64,000 nucleotides of DNA from Nitrospirales bacterium (GCA_021603905.1 BQIU01000012.1:1-64000), one strand, 5' to 3'; counted from the stretch's first letter, positions 45,597 through 54,297 are shown. The notes: generated from the letters alone by a model not told the origin. Program-made: numbers and translations.

Positions 45597-46589
45597 CTAA
45601 AAATGTATTTCATCGTCTGGTTCGTCTTCTGGTTTTTCTTCATTTAGTTCATCAGTCAAATCTTCATACAATCCATCTTCGATCTTATCCTTGTGAGTCA
45701 ACGCAAGAGTAGATAAGAAATCAAAAACATCACTATCTCCAAATATCCAACGCACCTGATTGTTGCTTAAAGCAGCCTCAACAATTTCATTTGCTTGAGC
45801 AGGACTAAAGTCCACAAAGTTAGACAGTTTGGCGATGATGGAGTGTGTATTTGTAAAGTTAGAGCTGGCACACAACTTACTGATTAGAAGTTCTTTTTCT
45901 ACTTCGCTTGCCAGTTTAATTTCCGGGTAATGTTCTTTAAAAAATGGAGCTAGTTTTCGATAAAAAGAAATTTTAGATGACTTCTCTCTATTCCATTCCA
46001 AAACAAGAAATTCCTTAGGACGGTTTTTATCTAGGCTGGAGAAGTAATCTCTATCATCTGCCACGAGATAAAGGTCTTCAGAGTCAGGAACTGTCAGCAT
46101 CAGTGATTCCCAATTAATCGCATCTCCAAGTGACCCATTTTTCCCCGGTGGATTTCCAATTTCCATACGTAACCTAGCTTTTGCTACTAAAGCACGGGTT
46201 GTTTCGATTGAAAGTGCTTTAGTGAAAAGGTCTTTGATAATTTTATCGGCTTTTAAAGTATTAGATTCTACATCCGCATTGATACTTTTCAGTAAGATAG
46301 AATGCTGAATTTCATAATCTTTTTGTAAGTCTCTCAGCTTGGAAAATTCTGAATAATCTTTGCATAACTGCGGAAAATTTAGATTTAATTTTTGATCGTT
46401 AAGACGCTTTATGGCATCTGCAATTTTCCCTTCCCGATTTCTTCTAAATTCATCAACTACTTGCTTGGGTAGATAAAGTGTAATTTCATCTTTTTCAATT
46501 AACACTGATAATTTTCTTAATTCTTCCAGATCATCGCTTGTTAGATGATAGAAAGATAGAAAAACGTTCGTATCGATAAACAAATGCAT
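45597..46589 (-). CDS. PIN-domain protein (DUF4935-like)
   Basis: The ATG at 46589 gives MHLFIDTNVFLSFYHLTSDD, with the PIN catalytic Asp6 in FIDTN; an upstream GTG at 46601 is possible. A second acidic cluster appears in GSLGDAINWESLML and LVADDRDYFS, fitting the other metal ligands of PIN nucleases. The C-terminal half is helical with an acidic end. PIN domains cleave RNA in toxins, decay and some defence systems. It has no obvious antitoxin and lies alone near the right end of the element. Confidence 0.75.
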   Translation of the reverse strand: MHLFIDTNVFLSFYHLTSDDLEELRKLSVLIEKDEITLYLPKQVVDEFRRNREGKIADAIKRLNDQKLNLNFPQLCKDYSEFSKLRDLQKDYEIQHSILLKSINADVESNTLKADKIIKDLFTKALSIETTRALVAKARLRMEIGNPPGKNGSLGDAINWESLMLTVPDSEDLYLVADDRDYFSSLDKNRPKEFLVLEWNREKSSKISFYRKLAPFFKEHYPEIKLASEVEKELLISKLCASSNFTNTHSIIAKLSNFVDFSPAQANEIVEAALSNNQVRWIFGDSDVFDFLSTLALTHKDKIEDGLYEDLTDELNEEKPEDEPDDEIHF

Positions 46590-46791
46590 ACTAAAAGTCA
46601 CATTTCAATTTGACAAATGTCAGCAATGGGTCCAGACCGCGTGAAAAATCCGTATGAAATTTTGATCCAGAAATTTAGCCTCCGAGGATTGCCTGTATAC
46701 CACGATCTCTGTATAAGCAAGGTTTGAGACACCCCCTGAATCCAGAAAATTCCGAGTTTTCACACAGCCTGGGCCAAAAGCGGTAATTAGC

Positions 46792-48228
46792 TCACCCCAG
46801 TCTGAACCGTCGCCGGACGGCAAGGATAAACAGGGTGATGAGACTCAAACTGACGAGCGCCTGCGCGGTAGACAGGATTTGCAGTCCCAGAACAGCAGAG
46901 GATTTATTCCCCAAAATCGCTTTTATGGCAATTCCCCCATTCGGCAACCAAGCACTAAATGGTCGAACCAGTTGTTCCATGGCGAATTGCACGCTTTCCA
47001 TTAGATGCCAGATCTTGTTAGTGGGGTCGTATGAAAAGACACAATAAAGTATGATGAATATGAACGTGGTCATGGCGAGCCAACCGAGCGGCCGCAAAAA
47101 GCTTTCTCCATAATTGGCTGCTTTCTCATAGAGGAACGAAAGGATCTGAATTGACCATGGGGTGGTTTTCTGTGCACGATGACTTGCCTGCTCCAACGCA
47201 AAAAACATCGCTTCTTCTTGACGAGAACGGGTTTGTTCCATCGCCAGTTTGAGCGTGCGATATGCCTGTGCGGCCCCTTCGCTCGTGACATCTTTGAAAT
47301 TCTGTCGGGGTGGAAACACAGTCCCTTGATGGAGGGTACAGCCGTGAAATTCAGGAGCCCTTTCAAAGACACAGTGCCTAAAGACCGTGGGTTGTAAAAA
47401 CCGTCGATTCACAAAAGAAACACTTCCGCCAAAGAATGCTCCCTGAAAATTTGCGCAAGGAAATACCTTGGCCTTAACCTCTTCCCCACCATATGTATTA
47501 CCGGAAGAAGGAAAGCTGACGTCACCATTAAAGGTCGTCTCTTCAAACCAGGCTTCACCATTAAAGGTTGTCTCGTCAAAGCTGGCTTGACGGGTAAAGG
47601 TTGTCTTATCGAATCTGGCGTGACCTTTAAAGATCGTTTCGTCAAACCTGGCGCAAGCGATAAAGGTTGCGGCTTGAAAGCTGGCGTCACCATTAAAGGT
47701 CGTCTCTTCAAACCAGGCAAGACGTTTAAAGGTTGTCCCTTCAAAGCTGGCGTCACCATTAAAAGTCGTCTCTTTAAACCAGGCGTGACCATTAAAGATC
47801 GTCTCGTTAAACCTGGCGCCATCGATAAAGGTTGCGGCTTCAAACGTGGCGTTACTCGTAAAGGTCGACCCGGAAAACCAGACGTGATCGGTAAAGGTCA
47901 CTTGGTAAAAGGAGACAGCAGGAATTTCTACATTTCTAAATTCTACTTTTCCTGGGAATACTACACCAGTCAAGTTTAGCAAGGAACTCCGTTCAATGGC
48001 GTGCTTTTGCAAGCGTTCGATTTCCTCTCGAAAGCTCCGATGCTCCCTCTCGTTCCAAGTAGCCTTTTTGGTAGGCCGTCCAGTTTGGTCGAGCATCGGA
48101 CAATGATAGGCACACCACATTTTCTGATCGACCTTGATCAGAGAACTGTCTGACACGGAAAACTGGCAGTCCAGAGAATCAGGTTCAGAAAATGGTACTA
48201 CGTGCATCGCATGAAAAGCACAGGGCAT
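46792..48228 (-). CDS. Pentapeptide-repeat protein with C-terminal membrane segments
   Basis: The 478-residue protein has a Cys/His-containing N-terminus (residues 20-45: DCQFSVSD, CAYHCPM), then about residues 90-250 of repeats spaced 11 residues apart with Phe at each turn (ETTFNGDASFEGTTFKRLAWF-like units), a Pentapeptide_3-type solenoid. The C-terminal 130 residues hold three or more hydrophobic segments (LGWLAMTTFIFIILYCVF, ALVSLSLITLFILAV). Function is unknown; such fusions may sense or gate at the membrane. It is the last gene before attR. Confidence 0.75.
   Translation of the reverse strand: MPCAFHAMHVVPFSEPDSLDCQFSVSDSSLIKVDQKMWCAYHCPMLDQTGRPTKKATWNEREHRSFREEIERLQKHAIERSSLLNLTGVVFPGKVEFRNVEIPAVSFYQVTFTDHVWFSGSTFTSNATFEAATFIDGARFNETIFNGHAWFKETTFNGDASFEGTTFKRLAWFEETTFNGDASFQAATFIACARFDETIFKGHARFDKTTFTRQASFDETTFNGEAWFEETTFNGDVSFPSSGNTYGGEEVKAKVFPCANFQGAFFGGSVSFVNRRFLQPTVFRHCVFERAPEFHGCTLHQGTVFPPRQNFKDVTSEGAAQAYRTLKLAMEQTRSRQEEAMFFALEQASHRAQKTTPWSIQILSFLYEKAANYGESFLRPLGWLAMTTFIFIILYCVFSYDPTNKIWHLMESVQFAMEQLVRPFSAWLPNGGIAIKAILGNKSSAVLGLQILSTAQALVSLSLITLFILAVRRRFRLG
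47515..47890. repeat. 33-bp tandem repeats inside the pentapeptide gene
   Basis: About eleven imperfect 33-bp units, e.g. ACCATTAAAGGTCGTCTCTT, encode the 11-residue repeat. The high DNA identity suggests recent expansion by slippage or unequal crossover. Confidence 0.7.
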
Positions 48229-48632
48229 AGAGCAAAGACCCCATTTAGGGTGTAATGCACACAGAAAATAGTTCGCAATTAATCACTAAATATTGTGTGA
48301 CCACTTTACCAAATAATATCTTTTTGAACCCGTCTAAAAAGCCAATCTACAGGCTATAGAAATCGAGGACTTGGATTTTCAAATTTTGGGAAGGTTTTTG
48401 AACAGAGTAGAAGAGTAATGCAAGGGAACATATAAATCTACAATTATGAAGGAACCAAGTAGTTACCCTGATCCCGGTTTTACTCCCGGTTCGGTCCCGG
48501 TTTTGGTCCCGATTCTGTATCTATCTCAATCATCAATCATAGCACTTAAAAATAGAAAATCTACTGTTTTTACGAAGGCTTAGGAGCCTTAATCACACTT
48601 CATCATCATTAGTCGTATTGTCTTCAGATGCT
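48229..48632. other. Non-coding right end of the element with short tandem repeats
   Basis: No gene. At 48472-48517 there are four near-copies of a TCCCGGTTTTGG-like 11- to 13-bp unit. They are about 120 bp from attR and could be binding sites for the recombinase or an accessory protein. The last bases before attR (48595-48632) encode, on the minus strand, the alternative tail of the recombinase in the circular form. Confidence 0.4.
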
Positions 48633-48678
48633 TCTTCGGAACCGAGGGTTGGGAGTTCGAGTCTCTCCGGGCGCGCCA
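48633..48678. repeat. attR, 46-bp direct repeat of the tRNA-Arg 3' half
   Basis: Identical to 11357-11402. The tRNA 5' half is absent here, so this is an attachment core and not a second tRNA. Confidence 0.92.
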
Positions 48679-48800
48679 TGCCTGCTTTACCCTCCTTCAC
48701 TCTTTCCAAAAACATAAAGAGAGCAGTTTGAATGTCTTCGATTTGCTGTCAGGGTAATTTCTGGCGAACGCACTAATCTGACGACTGCTCTACACGGAAG
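48679..48800 (-). pseudogene. Decayed 3' end of a related serine recombinase
   Basis: The minus strand reads, with stops, VRQKLP, IQTALFMFLERV and then through attR into ARPERLELPTLGSE, parallel to FAEKLPYRRNEGFRTAQTSLPF of the intact recombinase. The DNA phrases AGGGTAATTTCT and GACTGCTCT are shared. It lies beyond attR, where the end of another copy of the element would be, so it is a fossil of an older insertion. Confidence 0.65.
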
Positions 48801-48845
48801 TGAGAATGCATGTACGTTTCCTGGCTGAGAAGTCCAATGAAATGT

Positions 48846-49152
48846 TTATAAATGGCTGGGAAAGTTCATGCGTTGGTGCAGTATTCGCAGCACATCGATA
48901 TGGGAATTTTTAATCTGATAGACCAAGACATGTTTGCGCACAGTAAAACATCGATGATCTTCGGTTAACAATGGATGCCGGTAACCCAGAAAGGGATTGT
49001 CTTTGATAACATCCAGCGCATGACAAAGGGAGGCATCGTATTCTTGCAAGTTTTTCCTCACCCCATTCTTGAGCGGTATAAACCAGAATATCGATAAAAT
49101 CGCTTTCTGCTTCTTGGGTGAGGGAGAGGGTGTATTTATTCCGGGAGGACAT
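48846..49152 (-). pseudogene. ParE-like toxin with a frameshift
   Basis: The frame starting MSSRNKYTLSLTQEAESDFIDIL (49152) runs to EWGEEKL and continues in another frame as QEYDASLCHALDVIKDNPFLGYRHPLLTEDHRCF to LRILHQRMN at 48846, a complete ParE fold in two parts. One extra base is inferred near 49055. The upstream ParD-like antitoxin overlaps it by 17 bp. Confidence 0.75.
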
Positions 49153-49420
49153 CAGATTTGGGCTTGTGTCCTACTTGAATTTTTCGTGTGGCGGATTGCC
49201 GAAGTTCGTTCAGCACTTCCGGCGTAAGTTCCCTGTGCTGCCCGCTGGTTACCTGGTCCTGTCCGACCTTGATTGCCGAGAGAAATTGGTTTTTGCGTTC
49301 GTCTTCCTCGCGCATATGGCGAACCGCATCACGAACCAACTCGGTTTCATTCATATAAAATCCGGCATCGACCTTGGCTTTGATGTAGTGTTCATCTACG
49401 TCTGGGAATCTAATATTCAT
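49136..49420 (-). CDS. ParD-like antitoxin
   Basis: The 94-residue protein has an N-terminal ribbon-helix-helix (NIRFPDVDEHYIKAKVDAGFYMNETELVRDAVRHM) and a Glu/Arg-rich tail that would bind the toxin. It is intact while its toxin is broken, so the module is decaying. Confidence 0.75.
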   Translation of the reverse strand: MNIRFPDVDEHYIKAKVDAGFYMNETELVRDAVRHMREEDERKNQFLSAIKVGQDQVTSGQHRELTPEVLNELRQSATRKIQVGHKPKSDVLPE

Positions 49421-49558
49421 AGCGATAACCTCAATGTGATACGATCATAACCATAATGCATACCTAATAATATCATAATTAAGATATATAGAGAAGAAAA
49501 ATAGCATTTACAGCTATTGAAGGCTTCTGATCCTTGGGTGGTGGATAAAATAGTTTGC

Positions 49559-49656
49559 TTATAGCCGTTCCAATTTACTTCCGTCTGTACGACCTGTGTT
49601 TTTGCGCTGTGTACATGATGTCAATTCGGTTGGAAGTTATTTGGTTTCGCTATAAC
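49559..49656. repeat. Small inverted-repeat element, same family as at 2514
   Basis: Left arm TTATAGCCGTTCC..ACTTCC (49559-49582) and right arm GGAAGTTATTTGG.. (49632-49656) are inverted copies with about 18 of 24 matches. The right arm matches that at 2854-2878. At about 98 bp it would be a minimal non-autonomous copy. The rest of the 49421-49916 gap shows no gene. Confidence 0.45.
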
Positions 49657-49916
49657 TGTCTGATTCGAAAGGTAATGTTATAAGCTTCCCCGTCAAGAAG
49701 CAGAAACGCTCTGCGTTTTACGCGTCTTTCACTTTGGGAAGCTTACAGTTTTATGTGCCTGGCAATACCGCCGAAGCTAGAGTTGAAAATCGTTTCTTAT
49801 TATCAATGTCATTCTTTGTTGAGCCTCTTCCTGAATAATAGGAAGAGGCTTTCTTGTTCCTGCAGTTTTTTGATTAAACGGCTTCCGATTGACGTGTTCA
49901 GATTTTCGAGGAAGTT

Positions 49917-50207
49917 CTACAAGTGTTTGGTGGGGTCCATCCGCTCATGCAGGACGCGAAGAATCATGAGGTGGTCGTCATGGAGTTGATAGTAAATCGT
50001 ATGTCGTTCAGCTTGAACCATGCGATACCCTGCCTGAACATGATCGCAGGGTTTTCCAAGATGTGGGTTGTGTCTCAGTTGTTCTATCACTTGAGTGGGG
50101 TGATCATGATAGGTATCCGCTTGTGCTTCTCCCCACTCTTGAAAGCTGTGGAGCCAAATATCTTCAAGGTCGCTTTTAGCAAGTGCGGTTTTTCTTATCT
50201 CGATCAT
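49917..50207 (-). CDS. ParE-type toxin
   Basis: The 96-residue protein begins MIEIRKTALAKSDLEDIWLHSFQEWGE and ends YYQLHDDHLMILRVLHERMD, the RelE/ParE superfamily layout. ParE proteins poison DNA gyrase. It follows the ParD-like gene with a 1-bp gap. Confidence 0.85.
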   Translation of the reverse strand: MIEIRKTALAKSDLEDIWLHSFQEWGEAQADTYHDHPTQVIEQLRHNPHLGKPCDHVQAGYRMVQAERHTIYYQLHDDHLMILRVLHERMDPTKHL

Positions 50208-50208
50208 C

Positions 50209-50460
50209 CTACCGCTTTAAACCCGCTTTCTTTTTCGCTGACTTTCTAATTTCTTCCATATCGAGCCGTCCAGCATCTCCGCTGTTTTCCCCATCAATGA
50301 GAGCTTGCCGCAGAGCAATCACTTTCTGTTCATGCTCTTCTAATAACCGTAGCCCCTGACGGATCACTTCACTCGCAGACCCATAACGTCCTTCCTGAAC
50401 TTGGGTGCTAATGAACTGATCAAAATGCTCACCAAGAATAATGCTGGTATTTTTGGCCAT
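50209..50460 (-). CDS. ParD-type antitoxin
   Basis: The 83-residue protein has the ParD opening [21 protein letters not shown] and [21 protein letters not shown], a ribbon-helix-helix that binds the operator, then a toxin-binding tail. AAGGAAGGTGAAACG precedes the start. An operator palindrome is at 50490-50506. Confidence 0.88.
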   Translation of the reverse strand: MAKNTSIILGEHFDQFISTQVQEGRYGSASEVIRQGLRLLEEHEQKVIALRQALIDGENSGDAGRLDMEEIRKSAKKKAGLKR

Positions 50461-50489
50461 CGTTTCACCTTCCTTTCACATATTATTAA

Positions 50490-50506
50490 ATACCATGTAA
50501 TGGTAT
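50490..50506. promoter_or_regulatory. Inverted repeat ATACCAT-GTA-ATGGTAT, parDE operator
   Basis: Perfect 7-bp arms around 3 bases, 30 bp upstream of parD. This fits autoregulation by the ParD-ParE complex. Confidence 0.55.
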
Positions 50507-50672
50507 ATCCTGCAAGGATTTCTTCTCCTTGACGAAGATCTTGAAAATACAGAAAAGTGAAAGAACGGCTTAGTATTCTGGGGATCGTTATAACTCGGGT
50601 TCCAATACGTATAGCTGTTCTCGCATGGAAGGCCGCTCTATCTCCCCAGGTGACGATGGATGGTAAAAGGGT

Positions 50673-50762
50673 AGGCTAAGATTGATTGAAACGTCTTGCA
50701 GAATGCAGTTCCAATCTTCAAAAGTTTGGAATAATTTGTTTGAGGTAGCTTCGTTTAGACGT
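50673..50762. repeat. Dispersed repeat copy 3
   Basis: Homologous to 43305-43397 (shared GGCTAAGATT start, GTTCCAATCTTC, and TTCGTTTAGACG end). On the minus strand RLNEATSNKLFQTFEDWN. This copy lies outside the element, in the backbone TA zone. Confidence 0.5.
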
Positions 50763-50858
50763 AAGAAACATCGTAACCATTTGACAGTTAAGTGATTTTT
50801 GTGAATTTAATTCTTGCTATTTGGTGCAATGGCAAGGGTAACAAAAAACGAATTACGT

Positions 50859-51185
50859 TTACTTTGAGTGAGGCGTTTCAGAAAATCCGGTGATGTTGAC
50901 CGGAGGGCGATTAGGAAATTCAGCAACAATATTAAGACTGCCTCCCATGGCTTCAATATATTTCCGCAGCGTGGATATCATTAAATCGCTACGTTTTTCG
51001 AGACGGGAAAGGTTACCTTGTTTCATGTTTAACTCCGCGGCAACTTCTTCTTGTGTCAGTTCCATGGCTTTTCGAAGATCTTGTAAGGCCATGTATTCAG
51101 CTTTCATGTCCTGAAAGCGTTGTTCGATACGTTTTTGTTGTTTCTTTGGCAAAGATGCCACAACTTCTTCTATCGTGCGTACCAT
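50859..51185 (-). CDS. XRE-family HTH protein (HigA-like)
   Basis: The ATG at 51185 (MVRTIEEVVASLPKKQQKRIEQRF) is chosen; upstream codons run into the slipin fragment. The HTH is MELTQEEVAAELNMKQGNLSRLEKR, and the C-terminus (MISTLRKYIEAMGGSLNIVAEFP) is typical of HigA antitoxins that follow a HigB toxin. The toxin is missing, so it may be an orphan regulator. Confidence 0.75.
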   Translation of the reverse strand: MVRTIEEVVASLPKKQQKRIEQRFQDMKAEYMALQDLRKAMELTQEEVAAELNMKQGNLSRLEKRSDLMISTLRKYIEAMGGSLNIVAEFPNRPPVNITGFSETPHSK

Positions 51186-51195
51186 GATTTCATTC

Positions 51196-51664
51196 TCATT
51201 GTTGGCCAGCCAGTAATTGTAAAGAAGCAGGATATTCACTCAGGACGTTAGCGGCATCTGTTAATCGTTGAAAAGCCTGATATTCTCCTTCTGCGTGAAT
51301 AACTTTTGAACGACGTTCTCGTCCTGCTTCGGTCTGGCGAGCAATGGCGCGTTGCATTTCCTGAGGGAGATCGACATTTTTCACTTCAACCGCTGACACT
51401 TTCATGCCCCACGGTTCTGGTGCTTGGTCGAGAATGCGTTGCAAGTTAGCATTAATTTCATCTCATCGTGAAAGCAAATCGTTAAGCTGACTTTGTCCCA
51501 AGACACTCCGAAGCGTAGTTTGTATCAGCATTGAGATAGCCTACAGGTTCTATTTCAATGATGGCATGCTGTGCGTCACCGACGCGGAAATACTCGACCG
51601 CAGTCACCTTGATCGAGACATTATCTTTGGTAATGACATCTTGTGCAGGAACATCCATCGTCAT
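51196..51664 (-). pseudogene. Slipin/stomatin (SPFH) gene, broken
   Basis: Two pieces on the minus strand match a slipin: [29 protein letters not shown] at 51664, and [46 protein letters not shown], ending where the HTH gene begins. The frame changes and about 40 codons are lost between the pieces; the N-terminal membrane anchor and C-terminal end are absent. Confidence 0.75.
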
Positions 51665-52317
51665 CGTAGAATAAAAAATGGTTGGACGAAGACAATTATG
51701 TCGTACAATCTAAAGCTGATGAAAGTTCTGATGTAATAATCACTATTGATTATGAAGAATAAAAGAGTAGTGGCTACTATGCTCTGGATTCGTTTGGTCT
51801 CGTTCGTTCCTGCCCTAGTCCTTTAGCATATGAGACGCGTGTTTCAGGTGTCATCAGCATCACCTTGTCCTTAAAAGGAAACAAGCCTTACGACATGATA
51901 AAAATAGAGTTTTGGGGATCCCTCCGCGTGCCGTTGACCGAATGAAGAATGAATACTATCCAACAATTGCCGTTCCCGGCGGGCCGAAGGGATTAATTAA
52001 CATGTATGCACATAAGAGCAAGGCGAAAACATTAGACATAGGTGATGTCACGGGCGACAGATTCGAGTCGTTGGCAACGTTTCTCTATAATAAACGCGTT
52101 CGATTGCGATTTGTGGCTCCTTCCGGCAAGTAGAGATTATCACGTAAATAAGGACTCCAAACCATCAGCAGACTCACATCCCATAGGTTTAGCGTGTAAA
52201 ATTACACGAATGTGCCTAGGACCCTAGCATGCAATATTCTGGAAGTTGAGCCCGCTCGTAGAGCAGACGTTGAATAACTTCATCATATTTTCGTGAACAG
52301 ACCTTTTGGTAAGAACT
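51665..52317. other. Gap without clear gene
   Basis: A 73-codon frame at 51912-52133 starts with TTG and has no ribosome site; its sequence (YYPTIAVPGGPKGLINMYAHKS) may be a decayed gene. Nothing else is recognised. Confidence 0.3.
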
Positions 52318-52845
52318 CTATATTGCGAAGAGCTGAGGAGGAAAGACAAGATTGAGATTAAACTTGGATGCGGTATGCACGCCATCTTCGCGGATATATT
52401 CGATGGTGCCGGTGAGGCCAATCACGATGACTTCTTCCACGCCGGACTGAAGATAGCCTTGGATCTTATGGCTCATTTCGGGTTGACGATTGCCGGGTGA
52501 GAGGACTTCCACGACAATATCCGGGGCTTCGAGTATGGCATTCTTGGGTAGCTGATTCCAGCGTTCGAGAGGCATCCAGATCACGTCGGGTACGCGAATT
52601 CCGGCCGTCGTAGTCAAGACAGCTACTTCTTGGACGGCTTCCTCTCCCAGTTGTTGGCTTAATTGTCGAACCAGGCTTGAACAAATCCGTTGATGACTCG
52701 TCTCTGCGCGTGGACTCAAGACAAGTTCTCCATATTCGGTCAATTCATAATAGTCCGGTGACTGTTTATCTTGAGCGAGCTCCGCCCACCGGTCGGATAA
52801 CTCTTCTGGAGAAATCAGGGTATCGGTATACATGATACTGTTCAT
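52318..52845 (-). CDS. Uma2 (DUF820) family protein
   Basis: The 175-residue protein has the Uma2 pattern: YYELTEYGELVLSPRAETSHQRI, a putative PD-(D/E)xK core with RVPDVIWMP and DIVVEVLSPGNRQPEM, and HKIQGYLQSGVEEVIVI. The fold is a restriction-endonuclease-like one; the biological role of the family is not established. The frame is intact. Confidence 0.85.
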   Translation of the reverse strand: MNSIMYTDTLISPEELSDRWAELAQDKQSPDYYELTEYGELVLSPRAETSHQRICSSLVRQLSQQLGEEAVQEVAVLTTTAGIRVPDVIWMPLERWNQLPKNAILEAPDIVVEVLSPGNRQPEMSHKIQGYLQSGVEEVIVIGLTGTIEYIREDGVHTASKFNLNLVFPPQLFAI

Positions 52846-53429
52846 TCTAGGAATGGTTTTTCATCCTGTCAATGTATTCAATACTGCGTAAAGAAGCTTT
52901 CGCCGCCCTTTTTGAGCCGATCAAGCGTGTGTACATAGATGTTGGGTCTAACCCCATAACCGGATCAAAAGTCACATAGGAATTGGGCTAACCTCTTGAG
53001 CTAGTTATTGAATGGTCGTTTTCGGACCTCCCGTTTTTGAGGATGTCTCAGGCCACGAGTGTCGGGGGCGTTGTTCCCACGGAATCTGGCAGCCGTTCGT
53101 CCGAGCAATCATACTCCCCCTAGCAGGTTGATGTATGGCCAACAGACGACGGCCCCATGGCGAATGGTCTGGAGTAGGGTGTCTCGATAGAAAAAGGGGT
53201 CAAGACGCGTGTTTTATAATATATACTTTTTGGTGCAAGTTTGTACCTACCTAGATTCCTCTGGAAGCTTGCCTGTTAAGCGGGTGGGATGAATACGTGG
53301 ACTAGTGGCGTGCAGATGCGTGCAACAGGAATCGCAGAGTGTGCATGGAGATCTTCTTTAGATTGAGACATGCGACAAAAAGAATACTCTACCGCTTTGT
53401 TATACGCGGTCCTTGCTATACAGAACACC
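52846..53429. other. Gap without recognised feature
   Basis: About 580 bp of mixed composition between the Uma2 gene and a convergent-side membrane protein gene. I see no protein, RNA or strong hairpin. Confidence 0.4.
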
Positions 53430-54239
53430 CTATTGAAATTCTATATCGAAGTCATCGGATTTGCGATTAATGCCTTTTGGGTTTTTTACATAAAGTTGAG
53501 TTTTTGTCCCTGTTGCGGGTCGTTGAAAGTCTGGTGAAAATGAAACTTTTAGCTCGGTTTCCGAAATGAACTCGGTAAGAGTTTCTTTTCCATTGATGTT
53601 GACCACGGCCCCTTTTAAAAAGTCGGAGCCTGAAATAAATATTTCCTGTGTGCTGGATGAGATGATCGGGGGAACAATACTGTTAATGGTAGGTGGGTTG
53701 ATTATCTGTAACTTATCCTTTCGTTTGTTGTCTTCATTAGTTTTAAACAGTGTTTCAAACACCTCCTGTAACTTGTCCGTCGTGGTTTTAGAAAACCATC
53801 CACCTAACAGTCCAAAGGCGACGAGTCCGTGGGGATTCACGCTGGCTGTTCCTGTAAATAGACCAGCTCGTAGAGCAAAATAAATAGAAAATCCTAATAC
53901 CCCACCAATCCAGGGTCTTAAGAAATACCAAACTGTCCAAGAAGCTCTAAAGGTGCCATTGCCAAGATATGAGCTGAGGGACTGCGCAGCATGAAGAAAG
54001 CTCCCTGCTATTCCAGCCAAAAAGGCCAAGAGCATTAACCCTTGGTCTGTTTTTTCAAATTTTAGGTAAGGTAAGACCTCATATGATCCATTTTGAATGT
54101 CGGTTCTGGGGAAAATAATTTCTTCGTTATGTTTTTCCGGAAAACTGTAGATCACTATTCCAGCAGAACCCATTCCCACTACAAGCAAATATCCTACAAG
54201 AAATATGGAAAGCCAAAATTCGGATTTTGTCCAATCCAT
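53430..54239 (-). CDS. Membrane protein with C-terminal IPT/TIG domain
   Basis: The 269-residue protein has four hydrophobic segments in the first 150 residues (FWLSIFLVGYLLVVGMGSAGIVIY, GLMLLAFLAGIAGSFLHAAQ, WYFLRPWIGGVLGFSIYFALRAG, GLVAFGLLGGWFS). The C-terminal about 85 residues, PPTINSIVPPIISSSTQEIFISGSDF and VVNINGKETLTEFISETELKVSF, are a clear IPT/TIG Ig-like domain. Function unknown. A short open frame at 57915-58028 resembles the last part of this domain. Confidence 0.7.
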   Translation of the reverse strand: MDWTKSEFWLSIFLVGYLLVVGMGSAGIVIYSFPEKHNEEIIFPRTDIQNGSYEVLPYLKFEKTDQGLMLLAFLAGIAGSFLHAAQSLSSYLGNGTFRASWTVWYFLRPWIGGVLGFSIYFALRAGLFTGTASVNPHGLVAFGLLGGWFSKTTTDKLQEVFETLFKTNEDNKRKDKLQIINPPTINSIVPPIISSSTQEIFISGSDFLKGAVVNINGKETLTEFISETELKVSFSPDFQRPATGTKTQLYVKNPKGINRKSDDFDIEFQ

Positions 54240-54297
54240 GAGTCTTCTTCTTTCAACTAGAAAAACAATTTTTGGCGACGTGGTTTATCAATATGCG

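Larger units (their letters stand above)
11357..48678. mobile_element. Integrative mobilizable element in tRNA-Arg, about 37.3 kb
   Basis: A 46-bp sequence from the anticodon loop to the CCA end of tRNA-Arg (11357-11402) is repeated exactly at 48633-48678. The element between them carries a large serine recombinase directly at the tRNA end, a relaxase/MobC pair, a VirD4-like coupling protein, accessory genes, toxin-antitoxin modules and defence-type cargo. No VirB-type channel genes are present, so transfer would need a helper system. Composition is mosaic: the coupling-protein and relaxase regions are GC-richer than the STAND NTPase and HTH regions. Internal duplications at 29.6/34.2 kb and 21.2/34.0 kb show past rearrangement. 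Confidence 0.9.

Noticed and set aside
46620-46823. 67-residue minus-strand frame between the pentapeptide and PIN genes
   Set aside because: No start signal or family resemblance; overlaps the end of the pentapeptide-repeat gene.
47515-47890. Possible CRISPR array because of regular 33-bp units
   Set aside because: The units are contiguous with no unique spacers and lie inside an open reading frame as protein-coding repeats.
48633-48678. Second tRNA-Arg gene
   Set aside because: Only the 3' 46 bases are present; the acceptor 5' strand and D arm are missing, so it is attR.
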